Assembly: GCA_014896635.1 (NCBI GenBank)
Contig: JADBKA010000217.1
Span: forward strand, 1-8,091
DNA length: 8,091 bases
Reading direction: 5' to 3'
DNA from: Ktedonobacteraceae bacterium
GTDB taxonomy: Bacteria > Chloroflexota > Ktedonobacteria > Ktedonobacterales > Ktedonobacteraceae
The first letter of the stretch is position 1, and each line of letters begins with the position of its first letter. Both the position numbers and the translations under genes were made by a program. Shown here in pieces: positions 1 through 6,205 of this stretch. The notes beneath the pieces were generated by a model that searched no databases, was not told the origin of the DNA, and worked only from the letters and a program-made list of their open reading frames with translations.

Positions 1-112
1 CAAATCTTTTTAAAAAGTGATTGATGTGGGGGGACACCCCAGACCCCGCCAGGGGCCGTGCCGGCTCCCTGGACCCCCACGCTAATGATCACTATTTAAC
101 CGGATCTGATAT
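1..112 (-). repeat. Palindromic intergenic repeat, copy 1 (truncated by window start)
   Basis: Read on the minus strand from 112 downward, this matches the plus-strand copy at 6091-6205. The first 14 bases (ATATCAGATCCGGT) are identical. The next 19 align without gaps (12 matches). A G-rich core (79 to 28) matches at about 44 of 53 positions with one gap. A right arm ends in GATTTG at the window edge. Inside the core, CCAGGG (49-54) pairs with CCCTGG (67-72), and GCC with GGC closer to the loop. An inner dyad, TTAAAAAGTGAT (10-21) against ATCACTATTTAA (88-99), pairs at 11 of 12 positions. By comparison with copy 2 the element should continue about 5 bases left of the window (GATAT expected). 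The family name is unknown to me. It is a short non-coding element, MITE-like or REP-like. Confidence 0.8.
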
Positions 113-148
113 TATACACAACACAGTGTATCATAGCTCTACTCTCTC

Positions 149-177
149 TTCCCAAAAAGTAGCAGGCAGTATATAAT
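149..177 (+). promoter_or_regulatory. Candidate sigma-70-type promoter for the DUF4388 / pentapeptide genes
   Basis: A perfect TATAAT at 172-177 lies 17 bases after a weak -35 candidate, TTCCCA (149-154; 4 of 6 matches to TTGACA). The -10 sits between AGCAG (161-165) and CTGCT (178-182), a small inverted repeat that could be an operator or chance. The leader to the ATG at 359 would be about 175 nt. Chloroflexota promoter consensus is not well known to me, so this rests only on the match and spacing. No other feature was found in 113-358. Confidence 0.3.
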
Positions 178-358
178 CTGCTTAACATCGATGATGCCAG
201 ACATTGTACTGAGAAAAAAACTACTTTTCCGGGATCTCCCATTCTTTGCTATTATTTTTAAGTCACTTTCCCATCGTAGCCTGGCACAAAAGATCATCCT
301 TTCTATGAAGAAAGATACCTGTGACGTCTCTATTGATCAACGAAGATGAGGCAGGTCT

Positions 359-1039
359 ATGACACAAAAGCAAGAGATGGTAACAGACCAACTGGTCCAT
401 GTCATCCAGACTATTCAGTTAGGTCGAGGAACAGGGATGCTCCGTGTACGACGTGGTAGAGAAGGCACAGTCGAAGAAGGAACCATCACCTTTGTCAACG
501 GCCAGGTGACAGACGCGCTTGTAGGAAGACGTAAAGGATCAGAGGCATTTAACGTGCTCAGCACCTGGAGTAAGTGTTTTTTTATTTTCTCTCCAGCGGG
601 TCCACAGCAGCGGACAATATTTTTTACCACTCCGCCCGCCCATCTGCAAAATGGTCTGGCGGCCAGTTCTCCTCAGATCCAGCATGCTCCTCCTTCCGTA
701 CCTGTTTCGCCCTTGCGCAAACGCACTACGTCTCCCCCATCACCAGCGACGACGACTACCTCCTCAGATTCGTTGTCACCAACAAACTCTGTCCCATTTT
801 CGGCAGTTCCTCATCTCATCAAGCCCATCCAGGCAGCCCTGCGCATCATCGACACCGCCAATCTCTCGCGCGCTCACCGCCAGGTTCTCTTGCTGGTAAA
901 CGGGCAACGGACAGCATCGGAGATTGCGCGGCTGACAGGACGCCACGAGGAAGAAATTCTGCGTATTCTCCAGGATCTGGAGCGAGTCGCCATCATCCAG
1001 ATCGACTATCGACTGCTACAGCAGGAAAAATACTACTGA
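359..1039 (+). CDS. DUF4388 (PATAN-like) domain protein with C-terminal helical/winged-helix-like segment
   Basis: A 226-residue soluble protein with no signal peptide or membrane segment. Residues about 8-75 fit a DUF4388/PATAN-type domain: an amphipathic start, a basic GTGMLRVRRGREG strand region, then ITFVNGQVTDALVGRRKGSEAF, the pattern 'strand, G-x-V-x-D-A, G-x-x-G-x-x-A' typical of this family. Residues about 95-150 are a low-complexity Ser/Thr/Pro linker. Residues about 155-220 (LSRAHRQVLLLVNGQRTASEIARLTG and the following helix) resemble a small winged-helix-like module often found after DUF4388 in Chloroflexota. The ATG is preceded by GAGG (348-351) and AGGT (353-356). The pentapeptide-repeat gene starts 63 bases downstream on the same strand, so co-transcription is likely. 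DUF4388 proteins are associated with bacterial signalling, but no biochemical activity can be assigned here. Family assignment is from motif recognition only. Confidence 0.72.
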   Translation: MTQKQEMVTDQLVHVIQTIQLGRGTGMLRVRRGREGTVEEGTITFVNGQVTDALVGRRKGSEAFNVLSTWSKCFFIFSPAGPQQRTIFFTTPPAHLQNGLAASSPQIQHAPPSVPVSPLRKRTTSPPSPATTTTSSDSLSPTNSVPFSAVPHLIKPIQAALRIIDTANLSRAHRQVLLLVNGQRTASEIARLTGRHEEEILRILQDLERVAIIQIDYRLLQQEKYY

Positions 1040-1102
1040 GCATGGCAAATAGAAGGCGATTGAGAGATAGTATGAATAAAGCAAAAGAACAGGAGTTCAC
1101 AG

Positions 1103-2218
1103 ATGGTTACCAGACGATACACCATACCAAAACAAGAAGCTTTAAGAGAGATTGCGCAGGCGCAAAAAGACGAGCGTGTCCCTTTGCTGGACAACGCTGA
1201 TTTAAGCCGAACGGATCTGCGCGGCGTTGATCTCAGTGGCGGCCATCTGCGTGAGGCTGATCTTTCTGACGCCGATCTGAGCGGAGCGTACGCCTGTGGC
1301 GCTTATTTATATAAAGCAAACCTGAGCGGCTCTAACCTGCTGAGTGCTAATCTCAGCCGCGCCGTAATGATCGGCGTGAATCTGATCGGAGCTAACCTGC
1401 GCGGCGCTAATCTGCGCAGGACGGATTTACGCGAGACTGATTTGTGCGGCGTAAATCTCAGTGGGGCCGATTTGCAGGCCGCTTACCTGATCAATGCCAA
1501 CCTGCTCGGCGTAGATCTGAGCAGAGCCGATCTCAGTGGCGCTAATCTCAGCGGCACTAATCTCAGCGGCGCTGACCTGAGTGGCGCTGACCTGAGTGGC
1601 GCTGACCTGAGCAAAGCATTGCTGAGCGGGGCGAATTTAAACAAGGCCGACCTCAGTGGCGCCAATCTCAAAGGAGCCAACCTCAGCAAGGCCATCCTGC
1701 ATAGAGCTAATCTCGCGCGCGCCAACCTGAATATGGCGCATATGAGCCGGGCAGAGTTGAATGGAGCCTATCTCTGCGGAGCAACCCTCATCGGCACTAA
1801 CCTGGTCCAGGCCAATCTCAGCCAGGCCAATCTGAGCACTACGGCGCTGGACCATGCTTATCTGTTCAATGCCTCTTTATCGAAAGCTGATATGGTCAAA
1901 ATCAGCCTGCAAAAGGCCAACCTGGTGGGTGCAGATTTAAGCGAAGCCGACCTGAGCCGGGCCAATTTAAGCGGAGCTAATTTAAGTGGAGCTAACTTGC
2001 AAAACGCTTATCTCCGCTCGGCGCGATGCAATGGAACCATCCTGCGCAATGCACAACTGGCCGGGGCCATCCTCACTAACCTGCTACTCAGCGGAGCTGA
2101 TCTGCAACATGTCCAGGCTGCCGCCACCGATTTTACCGACGTTGATAGGGCCTCACTGGCCACCATCATTATTGATCCTGCAACCGCGCAACGCCTGGGC
2201 CTTGTTCCTCTCCACTGA
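1103..2218 (+). CDS. Pentapeptide-repeat protein (63 uninterrupted repeats)
   Basis: A 371-residue protein made almost entirely of A(D/N)LxX pentapeptides. Counting from Ala32, the five-residue register continues unbroken to residue 346, giving 63 repeats with Leu (rarely Met, Phe, Ala or Cys) at the central position and Ala/Thr/Val/Ser at i-2. Known pentapeptide proteins fold as a right-handed quadrilateral beta-helix with four repeats per coil, so this would be a rod of nearly 16 coils. The first 31 residues are a charged, probably helical cap, and residues 347-371 form a short C-terminal cap. There is no signal peptide, kinase or membrane segment. AGGAG (1091-1095) sits 7 bases before the ATG, supporting this start. 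It follows the DUF4388 gene by 63 bases. Function is unknown: some relatives mimic DNA and protect gyrase, but this Asn/Ser-rich cyanobacterial-type array cannot be assigned to that role. Confidence 0.92.
   Translation: MVTRRYTIPKQEALREIAQAQKDERVPLLDNADLSRTDLRGVDLSGGHLREADLSDADLSGAYACGAYLYKANLSGSNLLSANLSRAVMIGVNLIGANLRGANLRRTDLRETDLCGVNLSGADLQAAYLINANLLGVDLSRADLSGANLSGTNLSGADLSGADLSGADLSKALLSGANLNKADLSGANLKGANLSKAILHRANLARANLNMAHMSRAELNGAYLCGATLIGTNLVQANLSQANLSTTALDHAYLFNASLSKADMVKISLQKANLVGADLSEADLSRANLSGANLSGANLQNAYLRSARCNGTILRNAQLAGAILTNLLLSGADLQHVQAAATDFTDVDRASLATIIIDPATAQRLGLVPLH
1526..1600 (+). repeat. Tandem 15-bp coding repeat inside the pentapeptide gene
   Basis: Five consecutive 15-base units (1526, 1541, 1556, 1571, 1586) each encode one A/T-(D/N)-L-S-G pentapeptide. 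The last two (1571-1585 and 1586-1600) are identical at the DNA level, and the neighbours differ at only a few positions. This points to recent slippage or duplication within the gene rather than protein-level selection alone. Confidence 0.85.
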
Positions 2219-2297
2219 AAATTGGAGCGCGATAGAAGTTCACTCCCTTCTCAGAGGTAGAGGGTGAGGGTGCCATGAGCACTACAACTGTGATACA

Positions 2298-2357
2298 CTG
2301 TAAACGTACAGGTACAGGTGCTACTCTCTATTTTTGGCTCCCTCTACACCGGGAGCC
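2298..2357 (+). promoter_or_regulatory. Dyads upstream of the Fur-family gene
   Basis: Two dyads lie in the 213-bp gap between the pentapeptide and Fur-family genes. The first is CTGTA (2298-2302), 4 bases, TACAG (2307-2311), with a further direct GTACAG at 2312-2317. The second is a perfect 7-bp stem, GGCTCCC (2336-2342) with GGGAGCC (2351-2357) around an 8-base loop. The stem is followed by AGGATGATGC on the plus strand, not a T-run, so it is not a standard intrinsic terminator. It could be a weak or Rho-assisted end of the upstream transcript, or a site controlling the regulator's own gene. No convincing -35/-10 pair was found here. Confidence 0.35.
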
Positions 2358-2431
2358 AGGATGATGCTTTCTCAACACTATTTAGATAGCCGTTTTCAGA
2401 TCTTCTCTATTCTGCTACCGGAGAGATAGAG

Positions 2432-2962
2432 GTGCCAATAGGAATAGCCGAGAAAATTTACGCCGCATTCAACGAACTGAGCCAGCGCAATACGCGCCAG
2501 CGCAAATTGATTGCAGATCAGTTAATCGAACTTGCAAATAATGGAAAAGATTTCACAACCGACGAACTCTGGCAGGATCTCCGCCGCCTGGATGCTCGCA
2601 TCGGGCGAGCCACCGTTTTTCGCTCTATCGAGAAACTGGTTGATAGAGGGCTGCTGAATCGCATTGAATTTGCGGATGGAACACACCATTACCGCATCTG
2701 CGGAGAAGACCATCACCATCACCACCTCACCTGCACTCAATGCCGCCGCGTGGTCGAAATTGATGTCTGCCTTCCCTCTGAACAACTCGCAGCCATTGGT
2801 AGCCAGACGCACTTCTCCATCGAAGGGCATTCGCTGACACTCTTTGGGCGCTGCGAAGAGTGTCGCATTGAGGAAAGTGCCGCTGCCTCTCTTCACAGAT
2901 CTGATGTCCGCTCTGAAACGCCTTCTTCAACAGAGACGCTTCAGAGCGCAAGAGAGTATTAA
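2432..2962 (+). CDS. Fur-family metal-dependent transcriptional regulator
   Basis: A 176-residue protein of the Fur/Zur/Nur/PerR superfamily (usual length about 140-160). Residues about 15-85 form the winged-helix DNA-binding domain (NTRQRKLIADQLIEL, then RIGRATVFRSIEKLVDRGLL). Next comes the family hinge and metal-site segment DHHHHHLTCTQCRRVVEID (93-111), with Cys101/Cys104 paired with Cys141/Cys144 as the structural Zn site, and candidate sensing ligands among His94-98, Glu109 and His127/His133. About 30 Ser/Thr-rich residues after Cys144 form an unconserved tail. The GTG start is supported by GGAGAG (2420-2425) six bases upstream. The gene is convergent with the Co/Ni transporter operon and overlaps it by four bases, which suggests it senses the transported metal (a Nur- or Zur-like role). 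The subfamily cannot be decided from sequence alone. Confidence 0.93.
   Translation: MPIGIAEKIYAAFNELSQRNTRQRKLIADQLIELANNGKDFTTDELWQDLRRLDARIGRATVFRSIEKLVDRGLLNRIEFADGTHHYRICGEDHHHHHLTCTQCRRVVEIDVCLPSEQLAAIGSQTHFSIEGHSLTLFGRCEECRIEESAAASLHRSDVRSETPSSTETLQSAREY
2909..2948. terminator. Strong inverted repeat at the convergent gene junction (possible bidirectional terminator)
   Basis: CGCTCTGAA (2909-2917) is perfectly complementary to TTCAGAGCG (2940-2948), a 9-bp GC-rich stem with a 22-base loop containing two further pairs. It lies within the last codons of the Fur-family gene, in its non-conserved tail, just past the stop of cbiO on the other strand. There is no T-run on either strand, so termination by it is a guess; mRNA 3'-end stabilisation is an alternative. 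No better terminator was seen for either gene. Confidence 0.4.
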
Positions 2963-3768
2963 ACGGCGCTATGAGCGGGGTGTGGAGCAAGCAAGGTAAA
3001 GCGGTGCAACTGCTCGTGGATCAGGTTGGCCTGGATAAGTAGATCACGATTACCCAGAATACGTTCCGGCGTATCATCGGCAAGAACGCGGCGATCCTCA
3101 CCAATCACAATTACCCGCTGCGCAATCAGGGGTACAATCTCCAGTTCGTGAGTTGCCGTGATCACCGTTCTCCCTCCCTCTCCAAGCTCGCGAATCAGAT
3201 TCACCAGCACCCATTTCGTACGGGGGTCCAGCGAGGCCGTTGGCTCATCCAGCAGGATAACGTCAGGATGCAGGGAGAGCACAGAGGCGATGGCTGCACG
3301 TTTTTTTTCGCCGCCGGATAACTCAAAAGGCGCACGCCCGGCAAGGTGCGCTATGTCCATCTGGGCCAGCGCCTCCTGGCAGCGCGCATTGACCTCTTCG
3401 GCACTCAGACCAAGCTGGAGCGGACCAAAAGCTACGTCATCAAAGACAGTCGCACTGAAGAGCTGCACGTCGGGATCTTGAAAGACCAGTCCCACCTCCC
3501 GATGAAAAGAGAAAGCATCAACTCCCCCGGCCACCGCTTTGCAATCGCGCCCCAGCACGCGCATCACTCCTTCAGTCGGGGCATAGATGCCATCCAGCAG
3601 TTTCAGCAGCGTCGATTTGCCGCTCCCGTTCGCGCCAAGCAGCACAACCTGCTCGCCCCGGTAAATATCCAGGTCAATCCCATCAAGCGCGAGCTGGCGC
3701 CGATTATAGTGATAGCGCACTCCTCGCAAATGGAAAATCGGTTCATCGGCCAGTTTGGATGTCATCAC
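2959..3768 (-). CDS. cbiO: CbiO-type ATPase of an ECF cobalt/nickel transporter
   Basis: A 269-residue ABC ATPase that powers metal import by hydrolysing ATP on the cytoplasmic face. All motifs are present: Walker A GANGSGKST (45-53), Q-loop LVFQDPDVQLF (94-104), a form typical of ECF ATPases, signature LSGGEKKR (150-157), Walker B VILLDEP (170-176), D-loop SLDP (179-182) and switch His207 (ATHE). Length is normal for CbiO. The first codon is GTG, overlapping the TGA of the upstream fusion gene as GTGA (3765-3768), the classic arrangement for translational coupling. The next codon is ATG (3765-3763), a possible alternative start. Its stop overlaps that of the convergent Fur-family gene. As the only ATPase in the operon it probably forms a homodimer. 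Substrate is inferred from the CbiM partner. Confidence 0.94.
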   Translation of the reverse strand: MMTSKLADEPIFHLRGVRYHYNRRQLALDGIDLDIYRGEQVVLLGANGSGKSTLLKLLDGIYAPTEGVMRVLGRDCKAVAGGVDAFSFHREVGLVFQDPDVQLFSATVFDDVAFGPLQLGLSAEEVNARCQEALAQMDIAHLAGRAPFELSGGEKKRAAIASVLSLHPDVILLDEPTASLDPRTKWVLVNLIRELGEGGRTVITATHELEIVPLIAQRVIVIGEDRRVLADDTPERILGNRDLLIQANLIHEQLHRFTLLAPHPAHSAV

Positions 3769-5951
3769 AGAAGTCCCCCAAGCAAGAATACGCCCACAGC
3801 CAGGCCAGCAGCGCCGGCCAGGGCAAGCCAGTCATTCACAGTCATACGATAGGCATGGTAGGTGCGCACTGTGCCACTAAAACCGCGCGCCATCATCGCG
3901 GCATAGACATCATTGCTCATTTTAAAAGAGCGTTGCACCAGATTTCCCATCGTGGCTCCTACCCACCTGCGTTTCTCCCCGCCGCTGGTCCAGCCGACTG
4001 TACGACTCTTGCGCGCCTCGAACGTGCCATTGGCCGCGTGCAGGAAGAGAAAGATATAGCGATAAGTCATGGAAAACAGTAGGGTGAAGATCTGAGGCAC
4101 ATGAAATGTGTGCAGGCTTTTCAAGACAGCGGCCCAGGGTGTGGTCAGAATCAACAGCACCGCCAACGAGACGGAGACACCGACACGCATCACAAAAACC
4201 GCCGCACTGACAATGCTAACAAGAGAGGGACCGATATGGATAGACCACAGCACAATATCAAACAGGCGCTCTCCTGTCGTAAAAAAGATTGAGGGCAGAA
4301 TCACGATGCCGGCAAAGAAAGGAATGCCAAGCCAGACACGGCGCACAAAGAAATCAAACGGCACCCGGCTCGCTCGCGCTACCAGCAGCAAAACGAGGTA
4401 AAATGCCAGCAGAACCGGCAGCGAAGACGAAAGGCTGGCCGCCAGTACCGTTAGCAGAAACATCACGATCTTTGCACGTGGATCAAGACGCTGAAGCCAG
4501 CCATCCCCGCGCGCATACTCTTCAGTAAAAACCGCCTGCTCAATCGCAGCGGCCACGCCAGTAAGTGTCTGCTCAATCCAGCTCAACTGACTCCGATACT
4601 CCATCCTGCCAGGTGTCTCCTCGGTGGGCTGCCGAACCACCTGTTCACCTTGCCCTTTTGCATCGCCAGAGTCATCCATGCCGGTCGTCTCTCCTCGTCC
4701 CGGCCCCGTTCTGCCAATCAACTTCGCCAGCGCAAACACCACACCACCCAGCAACAGCATACCCAGCACTCCGCTGATCTCATAACCGACGGCAGCATGC
4801 CAGAGCGGCGCGTTGGCATCGCTGAAAAAGGGCAACGGTATATTGTAATCAGCCAGCGGCGCGCTAAAGATGCCGGAGAACTGCTGAAGTCCTTGCGGCA
4901 CATAGCCGAACGCCTGCTTCACGTCCTCGACGCTTCCCTCACCAAAAGCAAAACCGGGCGCAATCAGACCAAGCGGGACAAGTATCGCCGCCGTTACAAA
5001 AGCCGTCCCGACCTTCTTCACCGGCCTGGGCAACAGGAACCAGGCCAGCGGCACCAGCACAATGGACAGCACTGCGACAACCAGCAGCATCACTGCCACA
5101 GCGGGCCAGCTCACCTGCGACCAGTCTACACCAAAGAGATGCTGCACATTGCCACCCCCCGTAATCAGACCGGCAAGAAACAGAACAACCATGACCAGCG
5201 CAACGCCAGCAACAAAAATTTGCCAGAGCGATCTCCTCTGCCGCTCACCCTCAGCGATATCTGCTCCCGCCACGACGGAACGTAACGAAGTGAGATACTC
5301 AGGATAGTGGCGCTGGATATATGCAATGCCAAGCGCCGTTACCAATCCCTCCACCAGCGAGGCGCCGAAAACGTGCGATACGAGCATAGCCGGTACTGCC
5401 ACACTGAGCGGATAAGGACTGTACAGCGGACGCCCCCCCTGACTGAAGAGCAGCGGCTGCACCCCAAGTTCGATTCCAACCGCCAGCGCGGTGGCAGTGA
5501 TCCCTAGATACGCGCCAATGCCGGCAGCCCAGACGCGGCGTGTTGAGAGCAGTGGAGCTTTACCAGAGATCAGGCGATAAGAGTAATACCCTACAATTGG
5601 TAGGATAACACCCATATTGAGGCAGTTCGCAAAGATCGCCAGAATGCCACCATCGCCGAAGAAAAGCGCCTGGATAATCAGGGCTACACTGATATCAAGG
5701 ACAGCAGCCCAGGGACCAAGCACAATGGCGATCAGGGTCCCTCCCACGGCATGCGCCGTTGTGCCACCGGGAACGGGAACATTGAACATCATGATGGTGA
5801 AAGCAAAAGCGGCAAAAATAGCCAGCAGCGGCACAGTCCGATTATTCAATACAGAGCGTACTCTATTGCTCGCCACTGCCCAGGCCGGCACTGTCACCAG
5901 GCCAGTCCCTAGAGAAAAAGCAGGTCCCAGGTAGCCATCCGGGATATGCAT
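3765..5951 (-). CDS. cbiMQ: CbiM-PDGLE/CbiN-like-CbiQ fusion, membrane part of an ECF Co2+/Ni2+ importer
   Basis: A 728-residue polytopic membrane protein combining subunits usually made from separate genes. Residues 1 to about 225 are CbiM/NikM, the substrate-binding S component. It starts MHIPDG, whose Met1 amine and His2 ligate metal in known NikM, and His67 in VPGGTTAHAVGG matches the third NikM ligand. After two extra hydrophobic segments (about 243-262 and 278-303), residues about 310-414 (GLIAPGFAFGEG, YVPQGLQQFSGIFSAPLADY) resemble a PDGLE/CbiN-like domain. A hydrophilic linker (about 415-449) leads to CbiQ, the transmembrane coupling component (450-728), with RLDPRAKI and the coupling motifs Ala-Arg-Lys (646-648) and Ala-Arg-Gly (688-690). 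GGAGGTGA (5955-5962) lies three bases before the ATG, a near-perfect ribosome binding site. cbiO overlaps its stop. Whether it carries Ni or Co cannot be told. Confidence 0.92.
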   Translation of the reverse strand: MHIPDGYLGPAFSLGTGLVTVPAWAVASNRVRSVLNNRTVPLLAIFAAFAFTIMMFNVPVPGGTTAHAVGGTLIAIVLGPWAAVLDISVALIIQALFFGDGGILAIFANCLNMGVILPIVGYYSYRLISGKAPLLSTRRVWAAGIGAYLGITATALAVGIELGVQPLLFSQGGRPLYSPYPLSVAVPAMLVSHVFGASLVEGLVTALGIAYIQRHYPEYLTSLRSVVAGADIAEGERQRRSLWQIFVAGVALVMVVLFLAGLITGGGNVQHLFGVDWSQVSWPAVAVMLLVVAVLSIVLVPLAWFLLPRPVKKVGTAFVTAAILVPLGLIAPGFAFGEGSVEDVKQAFGYVPQGLQQFSGIFSAPLADYNIPLPFFSDANAPLWHAAVGYEISGVLGMLLLGGVVFALAKLIGRTGPGRGETTGMDDSGDAKGQGEQVVRQPTEETPGRMEYRSQLSWIEQTLTGVAAAIEQAVFTEEYARGDGWLQRLDPRAKIVMFLLTVLAASLSSSLPVLLAFYLVLLLVARASRVPFDFFVRRVWLGIPFFAGIVILPSIFFTTGERLFDIVLWSIHIGPSLVSIVSAAVFVMRVGVSVSLAVLLILTTPWAAVLKSLHTFHVPQIFTLLFSMTYRYIFLFLHAANGTFEARKSRTVGWTSGGEKRRWVGATMGNLVQRSFKMSNDVYAAMMARGFSGTVRTYHAYRMTVNDWLALAGAAGLAVGVFLLGGLL

Positions 5952-5962
5952 AGCTCACCTCC

Positions 5963-5996
5963 AGCATACTTTATGCTCTCTCTTTGCAACTGCAAA
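5963..5996 (-). promoter_or_regulatory. Two adjacent palindromes in the transporter leader, candidate metalloregulator operator
   Basis: TTTGCA-AC-TGCAAA (5983-5996, 6-bp arms) and AGCATA-CTT-TATGCT (5963-5977, 6-bp arms) lie side by side between the putative promoter and the ribosome binding site of the CbiM-Q gene. The first resembles TTGCAA-type half-sites reported for the nickel regulator Nur, but the spacing here differs. The second abuts GGAGGTGA and could also fold in RNA and limit ribosome access. Assignment to the neighbouring Fur-family protein is inference. Confidence 0.45.
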
Positions 5997-6005
5997 AAAT
6001 TCTCA

Positions 6006-6034
6006 ATAATCAGTATAAGCTAAAGTCGGGTCAA
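6006..6034 (-). promoter_or_regulatory. Candidate promoter of the cbiMQ-cbiO operon
   Basis: On the minus strand TTGACC (6034-6029, 5 of 6 to consensus) is followed after 17 bases by GATTAT (6011-6006, 4 of 6). The start site would fall near 6000, placing both leader palindromes just downstream, where a repressor would block transcription. The resulting leader of about 50 nt is too short for a cobalamin riboswitch. Confidence 0.35.
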
Positions 6035-6090
6035 AAGTCCAGAGCAAAAGATGCAGGGAGCAGGCCACGTATTGAACCACTGGACAGCTC

Positions 6091-6205
6091 ATATCAGATC
6101 CGGTGAAATGATGATCGTAAACATGGGGGTCCAGGGGGCCAGCATGGCCCCCTGGAGGGGTTTGGGGGGTTTCCCCAATCATCATTATCCAAATGGATTT
6201 GATAT
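6091..6205 (+). repeat. Palindromic intergenic repeat, copy 2 (complete, inverted relative to copy 1)
   Basis: The termini are imperfect inverted repeats: ATATCAGATCC (6091-6101) against GGATTTGATAT (6195-6205), 10 of 11 pairing. AATGATGAT (6107-6115) also recurs inverted in the right arm (6177-6185). The core contains a perfect 10-bp stem, CCAGGGGGCC (6131-6140) and GGCCCCCTGG (6146-6155) around AGCAT, followed by G-runs at 6157-6160 and 6164-6169 and a closing CCCC (6173-6176). The same structure is kept in copy 1 despite base changes. No ORF of its own and no clear target duplication was seen. The transposase, if any, would act from elsewhere. Confidence 0.85.

Noticed and set aside
574..1200. 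208-residue plus-strand frame overlapping the DUF4388 gene
   Set aside because: It is a shifted-frame reading of the DUF4388 gene, running into the start of the pentapeptide gene, with Ser/Arg/His-rich composition and no domain.
1483..1855. Minus-strand repetitive open frames opposite the pentapeptide gene
   Set aside because: Their regular Leu/Arg/Pro or Ala/Glu/Ile patterns are the antisense image of the 15-base coding repeat.
123..2301. 11-base inverted match between 123-133 and 2291-2301
   Set aside because: Several 11-base matches are expected by chance in a window of this size, and the match does not extend.
2336..2357. Intrinsic terminator for the pentapeptide gene
   Set aside because: The stem is perfect, but the T-run lies before it on the plus strand and becomes an A-run after it on the minus strand, so neither direction gives a stem followed by T residues.
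2702..2725. Run of five His codons in the Fur-family gene as an engineered tag
   Set aside because: It lies in the natural metal-site segment (D-H-H-H-H-H-L-T-C) where Fur-family proteins normally carry several His residues.
5952..6090. Cobalamin riboswitch expected upstream of a cbiM gene
   Set aside because: The leader from the likely promoter is about 50 nt, and no B12-box-like sequence or multi-helix fold is visible on the minus strand before the repeat element.
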